Part shown: positions 1-9,036 of the stretch, in pieces
Position numbering within the stretch: position 1 is the first letter of the stretch
Layout: each line of letters starts with the position of its first letter
DNA from: Paenibacillus oryzisoli
Lineage (GTDB): Bacteria > Bacillota > Bacilli > Paenibacillales > NBRC-103111
Direction of reading: 5' to 3'
NCBI RefSeq assembly: GCF_001653565.1
Contig: NZ_LYPB01000065.1
Span: forward strand, 1-64,000
Length of the DNA: 64,000 nucleotides
Notes under the pieces: generated by a model
The model's database searches: none
Told to the model about the DNA's origin: nothing
What the model saw: only the letters and a program-made list of their open reading frames with translations
Position numbers and translations under genes: made by a program

Positions 1-2296
1 AAAGTTCTGCGCCGTACCGCTAGTGGGAGAAATACTGGCTCCCGAGTGGGCGATGGTCGGCACAAGCGCCGTTACGTTGGTGCCATGCGGAACAGTAACG
101 GCAATGGTTTTGTTCGACTCGTTGACGGTACCTGTAGCTGATGGATTAGCGAAGCTGAAAGCAGTAATGGCTTTAGCCGGGCTAGCCGCCACCGTTACGG
201 TAACGGTGTACACCTGCGTCGAGCCGTTCGCAGCAGTCACGGTGTACGTCACCGGATTCGTAAAGTTCTGCGCAGTACCGCTAACAGGCGAGATGCTAGC
301 TCCCGAATGGGTGATCGTCGGCTCAAGTACCGTCACATTGGTACCATGCGGAACGGTAACGGCAATGGTTTTGTTCGTTTCGTTGACGGTGCCCGTAGCT
401 GCGGGGCTCGCAAAGCTAAAAGCAGTAATCGCTTTAGCCGGGTTAGCCGCCACCGTTACAGTAACGGTGTACACCTGCGTCGATCCGTCCGCCGCGGTCA
501 CGGTGTACGTCACCGGATTCGTAAAGTTCTGCGCCGTACCGCTAGTGGGAGAAATACTGGCTCCCGAGTGGGCGATGGTCGGCACAAGCGCCGTAACGTT
601 GGTACCATGCGGAACGGTAACGGCAATGGTTTTGTTCGTTTCGCTAACGGTACCTGTAGCTGATGGACTAGCAAAGCTAAAAGCAGTAATGGCTTTAGCC
701 GGGTTAGCCGCCACCGTTACGGTAACGGTGTACACCTGAGTCGTGCCGTTCGCAGCAGTCACGGTGTACGTCACCGGATTCGTAAAGTTCTGCGCCGCGC
801 CGCTAGCGGGAGAAATACTGGCTCCCGAGTGGGCGATGGTCGGCACAAGCGCCGTTACGTTGGTACCATGCGGAACGGTAACGGCAACGGTTTTGTTCGT
901 TTCGTTGACGGTGCCCGTAGCTGATGGACTCGCGAAGCTGAAAGCAGTAATGGCTTTAGCTGGGTTAGCCGCCACCGTTACAGTAACGGTGTAAGCCTGC
1001 GTCGATCCGTCCGCCGCGGTCACGGTGTACGTCACCGGACTTGTAAAGTTCTGCGCCGCGCCGCTAGCGGGAGAAATACTTGCTCCCGAGTGGGCGATGG
1101 TCGGCACAAGCGCCGTTACGTTGGTACCATACGGAACGGTAACGGCAACGGTTTTGTTCGTTTCGTTGACGGTGCCCGTAGCTGATGGACTCGCGAAGCT
1201 GAAAGCAGTAATGGCTTTAGCTGGGTTAGCCGCCACCGTTACAGTAACGGTGTAAGCCTGCGTCGATCCGTCCGCCGCGGTCACGGTGTACGTCACCGGA
1301 CTTGTAAAGTTCTGCGCCGCGCCGCTAGCGGGAGAAATACTTGCTCCCGAGTGGGCGATGGTCGGCACAAGCGCCGTTACGTTGGTACCATACGGAACGG
1401 TAACGGCAACGGTTTTGTTCGTTTCGTTGACGGTGCCCGTAGCTGATGGACTCGCGAAGCTGAAAGCAGTAATGGCTTTAGCTGGGTTAGCCGCCACCGT
1501 TACAGTAACGGTGTAAGCCTGCGTCGATCCGTCCGCCGCGGTCACGGTGTACGTCACCGGACTTGTAAAGTTCTGCGCCGCGCCGCTAGCGGGAGAAATA
1601 CTTGCTCCCGAGTGGGCGATGGTCGGCACAAGCGCCGTTACGTTGGTACCATACGGAACGGTAACGGCAACGGTTTTGTTCGTTTCGTTGACGGTGCCCG
1701 TAGCTGATGGACTCGCGAAGCTGAAAGCAGTAATGGCTTTAGCTGGGTTAGCCGCCACCGTTACAGTGACGGTGTACACCTGCGTCGAGCCGTTCGCAGC
1801 AGTCACGGTGTACGTCACCGGATTCGTAAAGTTCTGTGCCGTACCGCTAGCGGGAGAAATACTGGCTCCCGAGTGGGCGATGGTCGGCACAAGCGCCGTT
1901 ACGTTGGTACCATACGGAACGGTAACGGCAACGGTTTTGTTCGTTTCGTTGACGGTGCCCGTAGCTGATGGACTAGCGAAGCTGAAAGCCGTAATCGCTT
2001 TAGCCGGGTTAGCCGCCACCGTTACAGTAACGGTGTACACCTGCGTCGAGCCGTCCGCCGCGGTCACGGTGTACGTTACCGGATTCGTAAAGTTCTGTGC
2101 CGTACCGCTAGCGGGAGAAATACTGGCTCCCGAGTGGGCGATGGTCGGCACAAGCGCCGTTACGTTGGTACCATGCGGAACGGTAACCGCAATGGTTTTG
2201 TTCGTTTCGTTGACGGTGCCCGTAGCTGATGGACTCGCGAAGCTGAAAGCAGTAATGGCTTTAGTAGGGTTAGCCGCCACCGTTACAGTTATTTGA
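1..2296 (-). repeat. Nine tandem 261-bp repeats coding for 87-aa modules
   Basis: A marker sequence recurs at 48, 309, 570, 831, 1092, 1353, 1614, 1875 and 2136, exactly 261 bp apart, so the unit keeps frame. The units from about 1000 to 1740 are almost identical at DNA level, while the outer ones have diverged. This suggests recent unequal crossing-over or gene conversion. Because the repeats lack stops on the opposite strand, long antisense frames appear there; they are not genes. Confidence 0.95.
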
Positions 2297-3732
2297 TTTG
2301 AGGTTTGATCTACGTACTCAACATTTCCCTCGAAGCTTGCGGTCAGTTGATGAGATCCAGCACTCAACGAAGGAACGAGCAGTTGTGCCGTTCCAGCCGA
2401 AAGCGGTACGCTGCTTAACGAAGTGCTGCCGTCCTTAAAGCTCACGCTTCCTGAAGGAACAGCCAAATCTCCTGTAACGGAAGCTGTCAATGTAACTGAT
2501 TCTCCATATGCCAAGGATGATTTAGATGGTGATAATAAAACAGAAGGTGCAAACTTTAATTTGGTTGGTACAGATTGCAGTTGGTACCCCCAGGCCCATA
2601 TTTGCCCATTGGAGTCCAGACCAAATGATTGTCCATATCCCGCCTCTACTGATGAGAGATGAAAGGGATTACCGTTGTCGTCTAGTAGCGTGACTTTTGT
2701 AGGAACTGATAAATTAGTAGTGGAATTATTTCCTAACTGTCCAGTGTTATTATTACCCCACGCCCACATATTTCCGGATTCATCCAACGCTAGAACCTGC
2801 TTCGCCCCTGCAGAAACCTGAGAGAACCTTACTCGATTACCCGAATCCATAACCGTAAGCTTCTCAGGTATCCACCGTTCAGGTGTAATGGTCGGCCCAT
2901 CTCCAAGCTGCCCTGTATCATCGCCACCCCATGTCCAGATATCCCCATTTTTGTCTAGTGCGAGATTTTGATGAATAGAACCAACTCCAGCACCATACCC
3001 GACGGCTAATGATTGAAATTCAGCTTCAACTCCTCCATCCATTGGGTTAAGCTTTTCTTCTGTAACACCTGCTAAGAATATATTCCATAAGTGATCAAAT
3101 GAATCAATTGCGAGCACTGATGAATTATCCGCTGCAAGTTCTTTGAAGATAACAGGAACAGCATTGTTCGTAATACTTTTTTTCACCGGCACTTGGGGAT
3201 CTGCTGTATCTGTGCGTGATCCCCAGCTCCATATTGCGCCGTTCCTGTCCAAAGCATACGAAGTATAGCGTAGGGCTGCTATTTTGGTAAAACTGGCAAT
3301 TGCAGCACCATCCATGATCGTTAATTTATTCCAAGAGAGACTATCCCCGAGCGTTCCATTGCCCAATTCCCCTGATCCATCTCTGCCGGTTGACCACAGC
3401 TGTCCGTTTATATCAAGTGCAAGGGAATGAGTCCATCCCCTGCTAACTTGCAAAAACTTAACAGGCGTACCGCCGTCCAATACTTCAACTTTGATTGGGG
3501 TAGAAGAGGCATTGGTGGTTCCATTACCAAATTGTCCTGAATCGTTAGTTCCCCATGCCCAGATTTCCTGGTTGCTATCAAGTGCAAGGGAGCTATTCTG
3601 CTGTGATGAAATGGAAGTGAACCTCGTGCTGGCGGCATGAGCCTGATCTGCTATAAATAAAGGGCCGGCAACGAATATAAACGTTAACAACAGAATAAGT
3701 GTTTTTTTAGCCAAGAAAGTCGATTTTTTCAT
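1..3732 (-). CDS. Giant secreted RCC1-propeller / Ig-like / tandem-repeat surface protein (3' end outside window)
   Basis: Continuous reading frame of 1244 codons from ATG at 3732 (SD AAAGGAGAA just upstream) to the window edge, without a stop. Residues 1-33 are a signal peptide ending AHA-A. Residues about 40-390 hold seven repeats of the type ALDxNGxIWAWGxNxxGQLG, the count expected for one seven-bladed RCC1-like beta-propeller. Residues about 395-480 are a bacterial Ig-like (Big_3 type) domain. From about 480 to the edge run nine 87-residue repeats (motifs KAITAFSF, VPHGTNVT, GTAQNFTNPVTYTVTAADG) resembling DUF5018-like beta-sandwich repeats. Family knowledge: such proteins are extracellular and often carry SLH anchors, but the C-terminus is not visible. 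Function unknown; adhesion or cell-surface scaffold is inference. Confidence 0.85.
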   Translation of the reverse strand, partial: MKKSTFLAKKTLILLLTFIFVAGPLFIADQAHAASTRFTSISSQQNSSLALDSNQEIWAWGTNDSGQFGNGTTNASSTPIKVEVLDGGTPVKFLQVSRGWTHSLALDINGQLWSTGRDGSGELGNGTLGDSLSWNKLTIMDGAAIASFTKIAALRYTSYALDRNGAIWSWGSRTDTADPQVPVKKSITNNAVPVIFKELAADNSSVLAIDSFDHLWNIFLAGVTEEKLNPMDGGVEAEFQSLAVGYGAGVGSIHQNLALDKNGDIWTWGGDDTGQLGDGPTITPERWIPEKLTVMDSGNRVRFSQVSAGAKQVLALDESGNMWAWGNNNTGQLGNNSTTNLSVPTKVTLLDDNGNPFHLSSVEAGYGQSFGLDSNGQIWAWGYQLQSVPTKLKFAPSVLLSPSKSSLAYGESVTLTASVTGDLAVPSGSVSFKDGSTSLSSVPLSAGTAQLLVPSLSAGSHQLTASFEGNVEYVDQTSNQITVTVAANPTKAITAFSFASPSATGTVNETNKTIAVTVPHGTNVTALVPTIAHSGASISPASGTAQNFTNPVTYTVTAADGSTQVYTVTVTVAANPAKAITAFSFASPSATGTVNETNKTVAVTVPYGTNVTALVPTIAHSGASISPASGTAQNFTNPVTYTVTAANGSTQVYTVTVTVAANPAKAITAFSFASPSATGTVNETNKTVAVTVPYGTNVTALVPTIAHSGASISPASGAAQNFTSPVTYTVTAADGSTQAYTVTVTVAANPAKAITAFSFASPSATGTVNETNKTVAVTVPYGTNVTALVPTIAHSGASISPASGAAQNFTSPVTYTVTAADGSTQAYTVTVTVAANPAKAITAFSFASPSATGTVNETNKTVAVTVPYGTNVTALVPTIAHSGASISPASGAAQNFTSPVTYTVTAADGSTQAYTVTVTVAANPAKAITAFSFASPSATGTVNETNKTVAVTVPHGTNVTALVPTIAHSGASISPASGAAQNFTNPVTYTVTAANGTTQVYTVTVTVAANPAKAITAFSFASPSATGTVSETNKTIAVTVPHGTNVTALVPTIAHSGASISPTSGTAQNFTNPVTYTVTAADGSTQVYTVTVTVAANPAKAITAFSFASPAATGTVNETNKTIAVTVPHGTNVTVLEPTITHSGASISPVSGTAQNFTNPVTYTVTAANGSTQVYTVTVTVAASPAKAITAFSFANPSATGTVNESNKTIAVTVPHGTNVTALVPTIAHSGASISPTSGTAQNF

Positions 3733-4063
3733 GTTCTTCTCCTTTAACTGACGAGCAAAATAAATGAATTCTCCATAAAGTAGCCGCCTAATTGTAGAAC
3801 TCAAGCCAAGGATGCCGCCCCCTTTGAAGTATGATTACTAGAGATAACATTCCTGATCTCCTCTTGTTCTAATTCTAATGTATCGCAATGAACAACTACT
3901 GAACGAATATAACTCTGGTTGTCGATACAACTGACTAATCTCAAGATGGGGGGAAACTACATCAAAACAGAATCCTACTTATGAAGCAGCAGTCCTAAAC
4001 TTATGTCGATTTATGGTAAACTAGTGATATTCGTATGGATATAGTTGAAGGAGAATTATAGAG
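3733..4063. other. 331-bp divergent intergenic region
   Basis: Separates the minus-strand surface protein from the plus-strand histidine kinase. It must contain the promoters of both genes. SD sequences lie close to each start, but I see no unambiguous promoter pair, known riboswitch or strong hairpin in it. Confidence 0.4.
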
Positions 4064-5797
4064 ATGAAGGAAATAACTACGGATTTGGCTATGGTTGTCT
4101 CCGTGGTCATGATGTGCATGCTGCTCGCCTATGCGCTTTTGTACAGAGAGGAAAGAGGCGTTCGTTACTTTGCATGGACGATGGCATGCCGTGTCGTTTA
4201 TGCGGTGAGTGTCATTATTGAGCTAAACAGCGAGAGTTTGTCTACCAAGCTTTTTTTTCGTCATATGGAGCAAACGGCGCTTACGTTTATCGTCCCCTTT
4301 ATGGTGCTTTGCGTCCTTGATTTGTTTGGGAAAGATGAAGGGCTGACGCTGCGCAGGAAAATGTTGATTTTTAGCATTCCTGTCGGTTGGAATCTGCTAA
4401 TCTGGACCGATCCGTATACAGGTTTCATTAATAGATCCATCATGCTCGTTGATGGGCAATTGGAGCTGACAAAATCTCCATTTTCTATCGGCTTCAACCT
4501 ATTTTGTTATATGATTCTGGGGATTTGCGTGTTCTTCTTAGTCCTTTATGTTCGCAATGTGAGGATTGAGATGCGTAAGCCGTGGGTCTGGGTCATTGTT
4601 TTTGGCTGTATGACTCTCATCATGGAAATGGTTAAACTAGCGAACCCGAAATTATCAAGCTGGTTGCTTCCTATCACAGTATTCTGTGGGATATTCGGAT
4701 TATTAATGCTATGGGTTATTTTTAGAAACAAGCTATTTTCGATTGTACCGATGGCGAGAAATGTGATTGTGGAGACGATGCAGGAGGGCATCCTTATTGT
4801 GAATGATAGAGGGAAGGTTATCGAAAGCAATGCGTATCTGAATCCACTGTTTGAGCATCAGGGACATATTATCGTTGCTGGCCGGAACGTAGGGGAATTG
4901 CTGAGGGAATGGCCGCAATGGCTCGAAGCTTGCCAGCGTATGGAGGAGGGCAGCTTTGAAATTAACGGGAACTACGAGGATGAAACAAAGGTGCTCATGG
5001 TAAAGGTATATACACTTGGGAACGAACGAGACAGGAAGCTGGGAACGGTCTCCATCCTGTTCGATATTACTGAGAAGCAGCAACGGCTGGAACAATTGGC
5101 GCAGCTTAATCGAATGAAGGACCAGCTATTCACAGTTGTTTCTCATGATATTCGTGATCCGCTTGCTGTTCAGATTAATCTGATTGAATTGCTGGAGGAA
5201 GATAAGGATGCGTTCAGTGATGAGCACTATGAAACGATTGGAATGTTGAGTGGACAGATCAGGAACACGTATGTGCTTGTCTTAAATATATTGGGATGGT
5301 TTCGTGGTCAGAAGGAAGGCGTTGTCCTGCACCCGGAATCACAGGATTTGCCGGATTTAATCTGGGAAGCTTATCGAATGCTGATGATCAGAAGCGAGGC
5401 TAAGTTTGTAAATTTACATATTGATGTGGAGGACGGTACCCGGATATATGCAGATCGTGAAGCAATTATGATGGTTTTCCGTAATTTGTTGTCCAATGCG
5501 ATCAAGTTTTCGAATCGTGGCGGATTGATTCATGTTACGGCAGAGGCCTCCTACGGTCGAATCATTATCGCAATTCGGGACCATGGCGTTGGCATGAGCG
5601 AGGAGCAGGTGAAGGATTTGTTCGATGATTCGCGTTTTGACTCCTCCATAGGTACAGATGGAGAGCGAGGGACAGGTTTGGGTCTGCATGTAAGTCGGCA
5701 GTTCGTACGAATGAGTGGCGGAGATATATGGGTGGAAAGCAAGCTAGGCGAAGGAAGCACCTTTTATTTTTCACTGATGGATGGGATGAAGCGATGA
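4064..5797 (+). CDS. Membrane sensor histidine kinase (7TM-PAS-HisKA-HATPase)
   Basis: 577 aa. The first about 225 residues form roughly seven hydrophobic helices (histidine kinase N-terminal 7TM type sensor). A PAS-like domain follows (about 232-340, ending in DITEKQQ). The dimerisation helix holds VVSHDIRDPL with phospho-acceptor His361. The ATPase domain shows the N box NLLSNAIKFS, G1 DHGVGM and G2 GTGLGL. Start chosen from the SD GAAGGAGAA just upstream of 4064. Its stop overlaps the start of the response regulator by ATGA, so the two are co-translated and very likely one signalling pair. Ligand unknown. Confidence 0.92.
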   Translation: MKEITTDLAMVVSVVMMCMLLAYALLYREERGVRYFAWTMACRVVYAVSVIIELNSESLSTKLFFRHMEQTALTFIVPFMVLCVLDLFGKDEGLTLRRKMLIFSIPVGWNLLIWTDPYTGFINRSIMLVDGQLELTKSPFSIGFNLFCYMILGICVFFLVLYVRNVRIEMRKPWVWVIVFGCMTLIMEMVKLANPKLSSWLLPITVFCGIFGLLMLWVIFRNKLFSIVPMARNVIVETMQEGILIVNDRGKVIESNAYLNPLFEHQGHIIVAGRNVGELLREWPQWLEACQRMEEGSFEINGNYEDETKVLMVKVYTLGNERDRKLGTVSILFDITEKQQRLEQLAQLNRMKDQLFTVVSHDIRDPLAVQINLIELLEEDKDAFSDEHYETIGMLSGQIRNTYVLVLNILGWFRGQKEGVVLHPESQDLPDLIWEAYRMLMIRSEAKFVNLHIDVEDGTRIYADREAIMMVFRNLLSNAIKFSNRGGLIHVTAEASYGRIIIAIRDHGVGMSEEQVKDLFDDSRFDSSIGTDGERGTGLGLHVSRQFVRMSGGDIWVESKLGEGSTFYFSLMDGMKR

Positions 5798-6924
5798 GAG
5801 TGCTAATTGTAGATGATGAGCAAGCGATGCTGAAGGTAATGAGACGTTTGCTGGGAAAAATAGATGGAATCGAAATCGCCGGACAATTCCAAAATGCTGA
5901 AGATGCGCTCGAGCTGGTTAAGCGGGAGGAAGTTGATATTGCATTTGTAGATATTAGAATTGCTGGCGACAGCGGACTTGAACTGGCTCGGCGTATGCGT
6001 GCGGTCCAGAGCAAATTGGAAATTGTATTCGTGACGTCGCATAGCGATTACGCCTACGAGTCGTTTGATGCCTATCCGCTTGATTATATGGTTAAGCCTG
6101 TGTCCGCGAAGCGGCTGGGGCAGACGATTGCCAGAGCAGAATCGCGAAGAGCGGCTCATCGTTTGATCGAGCCGCTCCCTGCAGCGATAGCGGGGAACGG
6201 TTATAAATTGAAGGTTTATGGCCTAGGGGGGCTGGATGTTAGCAGCGAAACAACGGGAAGTGTGAAATGGAGAACTAGAAAAAGTCTGGAACTGCTCGCC
6301 TATTTACTCGTTCACCGGGAACGAAATGTGTCACAGAGCCGGATCATTGAAGACCTGTTTCCGGATCGTACGTTAAAGAGTGCCAAAGACTATTTAAATA
6401 CAGCGATGTATCAGCTGCGAAGCGTTCTGCAGCAGCAGGGGCTGAAAGCCGAAATCGTCTATGCGAATGAGCAATATCGGCTTAAGTTTGAACAATTTGA
6501 CGTTGATTTTGTTGCGTTTGAGAGTTATGTGACCGGTTTGGAATACATTGATTCCTCCAATATTAAAGCGGCGCTCGAGTGGGAAGCGACATATGCCGGT
6601 GATTTGTTCGACAATAAGCTTTACATATGGGCGGCAGCAGAACAGGCACGGCTTGCAGAAATGTACAGTCAGTTTGCTAAGCGACTGATCCACTGGCTAT
6701 TGGCCAGCAGACAGAGCGCTCAGGCGATTGTAATCGCAAGAAAACTAATAGACCGTAATGAGCTTGACGAAGAAGCGCATGCTCTGATGCTGCAAATTTA
6801 TGCCCAGATGAATGATAAACGGTCTATTCGTAAGCATTATGAGCGAATAGCTGAATTGTACCGGAAAGAGCTGAACATTCCTGTTTCAGATAAGCTGGGA
6901 AACTTGTACCAGCAGCTATTGTAA
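5794..6924 (+). CDS. Response regulator with SARP/BTAD-type output domain
   Basis: 376 aa from the ATG in the ATGA overlap with the kinase gene; an upstream in-frame start at 5728 lies inside the kinase and is rejected. Residues 1-118 are a receiver domain with acidic pair near residue 9, phospho-acceptor Asp53 (FVDIRIAG) and conserved Lys in MVKPVS. Residues about 140-230 form an OmpR/SARP-like winged helix (RTRKSLELLAYLLVHRER), followed by an alpha-helical bacterial transcriptional activator domain to the end. Family knowledge: SARP-type outputs activate transcription. Targets are not visible; the convergent hypothetical gene downstream is not obviously one. Confidence 0.9.
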   Translation: MRVLIVDDEQAMLKVMRRLLGKIDGIEIAGQFQNAEDALELVKREEVDIAFVDIRIAGDSGLELARRMRAVQSKLEIVFVTSHSDYAYESFDAYPLDYMVKPVSAKRLGQTIARAESRRAAHRLIEPLPAAIAGNGYKLKVYGLGGLDVSSETTGSVKWRTRKSLELLAYLLVHRERNVSQSRIIEDLFPDRTLKSAKDYLNTAMYQLRSVLQQQGLKAEIVYANEQYRLKFEQFDVDFVAFESYVTGLEYIDSSNIKAALEWEATYAGDLFDNKLYIWAAAEQARLAEMYSQFAKRLIHWLLASRQSAQAIVIARKLIDRNELDEEAHALMLQIYAQMNDKRSIRKHYERIAELYRKELNIPVSDKLGNLYQQLL

Positions 6925-6987
6925 GGAGAAGCAGCTATTTTCCTACCAGTCTATACATATTGTAGAATCGGGTGCACTGTGGATAAG

Positions 6988-7584
6988 TTATTGCTGATAC
7001 TCTTTATTTTTCCTTTTATTTTTAGCTATCTCTGCGATTTCATTAACAAACATATCTGATGGATAATTCTTATACTTCAATAATCTATTTGAAGTAGCAT
7101 CAGAAATAACTTTACCATCCTTAATTGTCCATTGACCATCGCCAAAATTATAAGACCAATATTTACCATCTTCTGTTTTAGATAAAATTAAAACAACTTC
7201 TTCACCTTGTTTCACAAACCTTTTACTTGCCTCTTTGTCTGTTGATAATCCATGTTGCAGATAAGTAATCGTAGATGAATCAGTACTTCCATACAATACC
7301 TTATCTACTTTAATAGTTGATGGTGTTATGTCTATATTAAAACTTCGCTTTGATGGCACTCCTGCATCTTTTGAATAAGAGTCCTCTTGACTTACAACTG
7401 TTCCTTTAACTACTAAATCAACGTTCCACAACTCTTCTTCTAAGCTCAAGGTAATGGGAATTACACTTTCACTGTTATCACTATGTGTATTTTTTGAATC
7501 GTTATAAATTACTCCTACAGTAGATCCGACAATTACACTTGTAGAGAGAGCAATTATTGTAATAATACGCTTCCATTTTTTCAT
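6988..7584 (-). CDS. Secreted or membrane-anchored hypothetical protein
   Basis: 198 aa. The N-terminus has KKWKR followed by a hydrophobic segment (about residues 7-27), so it is a signal peptide or single membrane anchor. The rest is a soluble domain with beta-rich pattern: a stretch VKGTVVSQED and a later GKYWSYNFGDGQWTIKDGKV. I do not recognise the family beyond similarity in style to small secreted Bacillus and Paenibacillus proteins. SD GGAGG precedes ATG at 7584. AT-rich compared with its neighbours. Convergent with the response regulator gene. Confidence 0.75.
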   Translation of the reverse strand: MKKWKRIITIIALSTSVIVGSTVGVIYNDSKNTHSDNSESVIPITLSLEEELWNVDLVVKGTVVSQEDSYSKDAGVPSKRSFNIDITPSTIKVDKVLYGSTDSSTITYLQHGLSTDKEASKRFVKQGEEVVLILSKTEDGKYWSYNFGDGQWTIKDGKVISDATSNRLLKYKNYPSDMFVNEIAEIAKNKRKNKEYQQ

Positions 7585-7903
7585 TTTATGCCTCCATTCA
7601 TTAATTCATTTAATTTTTACTTTCTACTTCAGATATGTCGTAGGATGATGCTTTGAATCCACCACCTAGTTTAATAATCATTAGAGAAGTCACAACTCTA
7701 ATTGAAAATGGGGAAGAGCTTTATTTTGGTTAGATAACCTCCTGGAGCGATCAAGCTACGTATAGAAGGTTTGCAAAGTTAGCCACTCTAAAAAAGCATT
7801 TCTCTTAACCTAACGCAAGAAGGATAGCACAATTACAAATAGGCTGCCAGCATCAGCGGGGGTTTCGGAATCTCAATAAATAATGAAGAACCTAGATAAA
7901 ATG
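7585..7903. other. Intergenic stretch with a possible gene remnant
   Basis: No intact gene. On the plus strand 7635-7733 reads as a short frame (stop at 7641, then DDALNPPPSLIIIREVTTL and a terminal stop), which could be the end of a decayed coding sequence. I cannot assign a family. The rest is AT-rich and featureless. Confidence 0.3.
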
Positions 7904-7934
7904 AAGAGACCATAGCACTTTGCTATGGTCTCTT
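7904..7934 (-). terminator. Intrinsic terminator of the VOC gene
   Basis: Perfect 14-bp stem (7904-7917 with 7921-7934) and 3-nt loop, about 60 bp past the stop at 7997. Read on the minus strand it is followed by a T-rich run. Confidence 0.7.
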
Positions 7935-7996
7935 ACTATAAAGTGGTCAGTAAAATTACTAATTACGAAATTCGCCTCAGTCACTTCAACTGTCCG

Positions 7997-8401
7997 TCAA
8001 CGCCTACCGCTGTACCGTTTGATTGCTTCCTCGGTCACTGGCGCGAATAGGTTAACCAGGTTGCCGTCGGGATCCCGAAACAGCACAGCACGGTTCCCCC
8101 AAGGCATCGTGGTTGGTTCCTTTACCCACTCGTCGACAAACGGCTTCAAGCGCTCGTACTCGGCATCGACATCGTGGACACGGAACTCGATGATGACAGA
8201 GTGATTGTTGGCCGCCACTGCGGAACCAGCGCCGAACAGTTGCACCGTCTGGGAGTGGCCGATCGCAAGGGTGCACGATGGCACAACGAGTTCGGCAAAG
8301 ACGGGCGCGAGGCGTTCCGCCGAAACACCCATGACTTTCTCATAGAACTTGACGAGACGATCCACGTCGTCGGTAATGATGCGTACAGAAGCAAAATTCA
8401 T
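7997..8401 (-). CDS. VOC-superfamily (glyoxalase/bleomycin-resistance-like) protein
   Basis: 134 aa, a single VOC unit pair. The start reads MNFASVRIITDDVDRLVKFY, the typical first beta-alpha of the fold, and the end has the hallmark VLFRDPDGNLVNLF. Start ATG at 8401 has SD AGGAAGG. Higher GC than the flanking AT-rich DNA and isolated between remnants, which suggests acquisition by transfer. Family members include glyoxalases, dioxygenases and antibiotic-binding proteins; substrate cannot be read from sequence. Confidence 0.85.
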   Translation of the reverse strand: MNFASVRIITDDVDRLVKFYEKVMGVSAERLAPVFAELVVPSCTLAIGHSQTVQLFGAGSAVAANNHSVIIEFRVHDVDAEYERLKPFVDEWVKEPTTMPWGNRAVLFRDPDGNLVNLFAPVTEEAIKRYSGRR

Positions 8402-8513
8402 GAGATACCATCCTTCCTATAATAAATGATATTAAACCGTAACATATAATTTTGTGCCAAAATGCTTCACATTTATCTCCCACTCCTTTATGGTTACTTA
8501 CTCCGATTATAAA

Positions 8514-8549
8514 AAAACGCTACTGACAACAGTATGTCAGTAGCGTTTT
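8514..8549. terminator. Orphan bidirectional terminator-like hairpin
   Basis: Perfect 15-bp stem AAAACGCTACTGACA (8514-8528) with its complement (8535-8549), 6-nt loop, flanked by A and T runs so it could work in both directions. No intact gene ends here, so it may mark a lost gene. Confidence 0.6.
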
Positions 8550-8655
8550 AAAATTTTTGGGCTTACTCCTGATTTCGACTTGTATAGAGAATATAGAGGA
8601 ATTTTGTAAGTGGAATTGGAACAATTATGAAATAATATTTAACGGGGGAAAGATT

Positions 8656-8973
8656 ATGGCTTGTCTGGAAGGGTGTTATTGAAAATATATTAGTGCTTGG
8701 AGATTTAATGGATTATTTATTTATAATAATGTCTATTTTATCGAGAAATTAGGCAAATACTATAAATGTTTTATTCATGCATTTGGTCCATTTTTATCTT
8801 TAGTTTTGTCAGCATGTTCTTTCTTCATATTATTCGAGTGCTCTCGTAATCATTTTATAAGTTTATTTATTAGAGCTGCTGCAGTTATTGCAATTATTCA
8901 AACGAGACGAAAGAGAATTAGGCAAGGATTGAACAGGAATGGTCTAACAGGGCGATACGATTACTTACTATAA
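8656..8973 (+). pseudogene. Small membrane-protein gene interrupted by an in-frame TGA
   Basis: An ATG at 8656 with a strong upstream GGGGGAAAG opens a frame that meets TGA at codon 9 (8680-8682) and then stays open for 96 codons to TAA at 8971. The open part contains a hydrophobic helix (FGPFLSLVLSACSFFILF), a second (FIRAAAVIAII) and a basic tail (QTRRKRIRQG). No family recognised. Either a nonsense pseudogene, a sequencing error, or chance; no start codon with an SD follows the TGA. Confidence 0.35.
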
Positions 8974-9036
8974 TGAATTTGCAAGGTCTGGTGAATGATC
9001 GTTAGATCCACTACATGATAAAGGAGAGGAAAGGAA

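Noticed and set aside
23..2296. Long plus-strand open frames rich in Val/Ala/Thr
   Set aside because: They are the antisense of the 261-bp repeats of the minus-strand surface protein; the minus frame has signal peptide, SD and recognisable domains.
1..2296. Regular repeats as a CRISPR array
   Set aside because: The unit is 261 bp, contiguous and coding, with no spacers.
8174..8422. Plus-strand frame over the VOC gene
   Set aside because: Antisense of the VOC reading frame, which has clear family motifs and SD.
8680..8682. TGA as a selenocysteine codon
   Set aside because: No selenoprotein family resemblance and no obvious SECIS-like hairpin directly after it; nonsense change is simpler.
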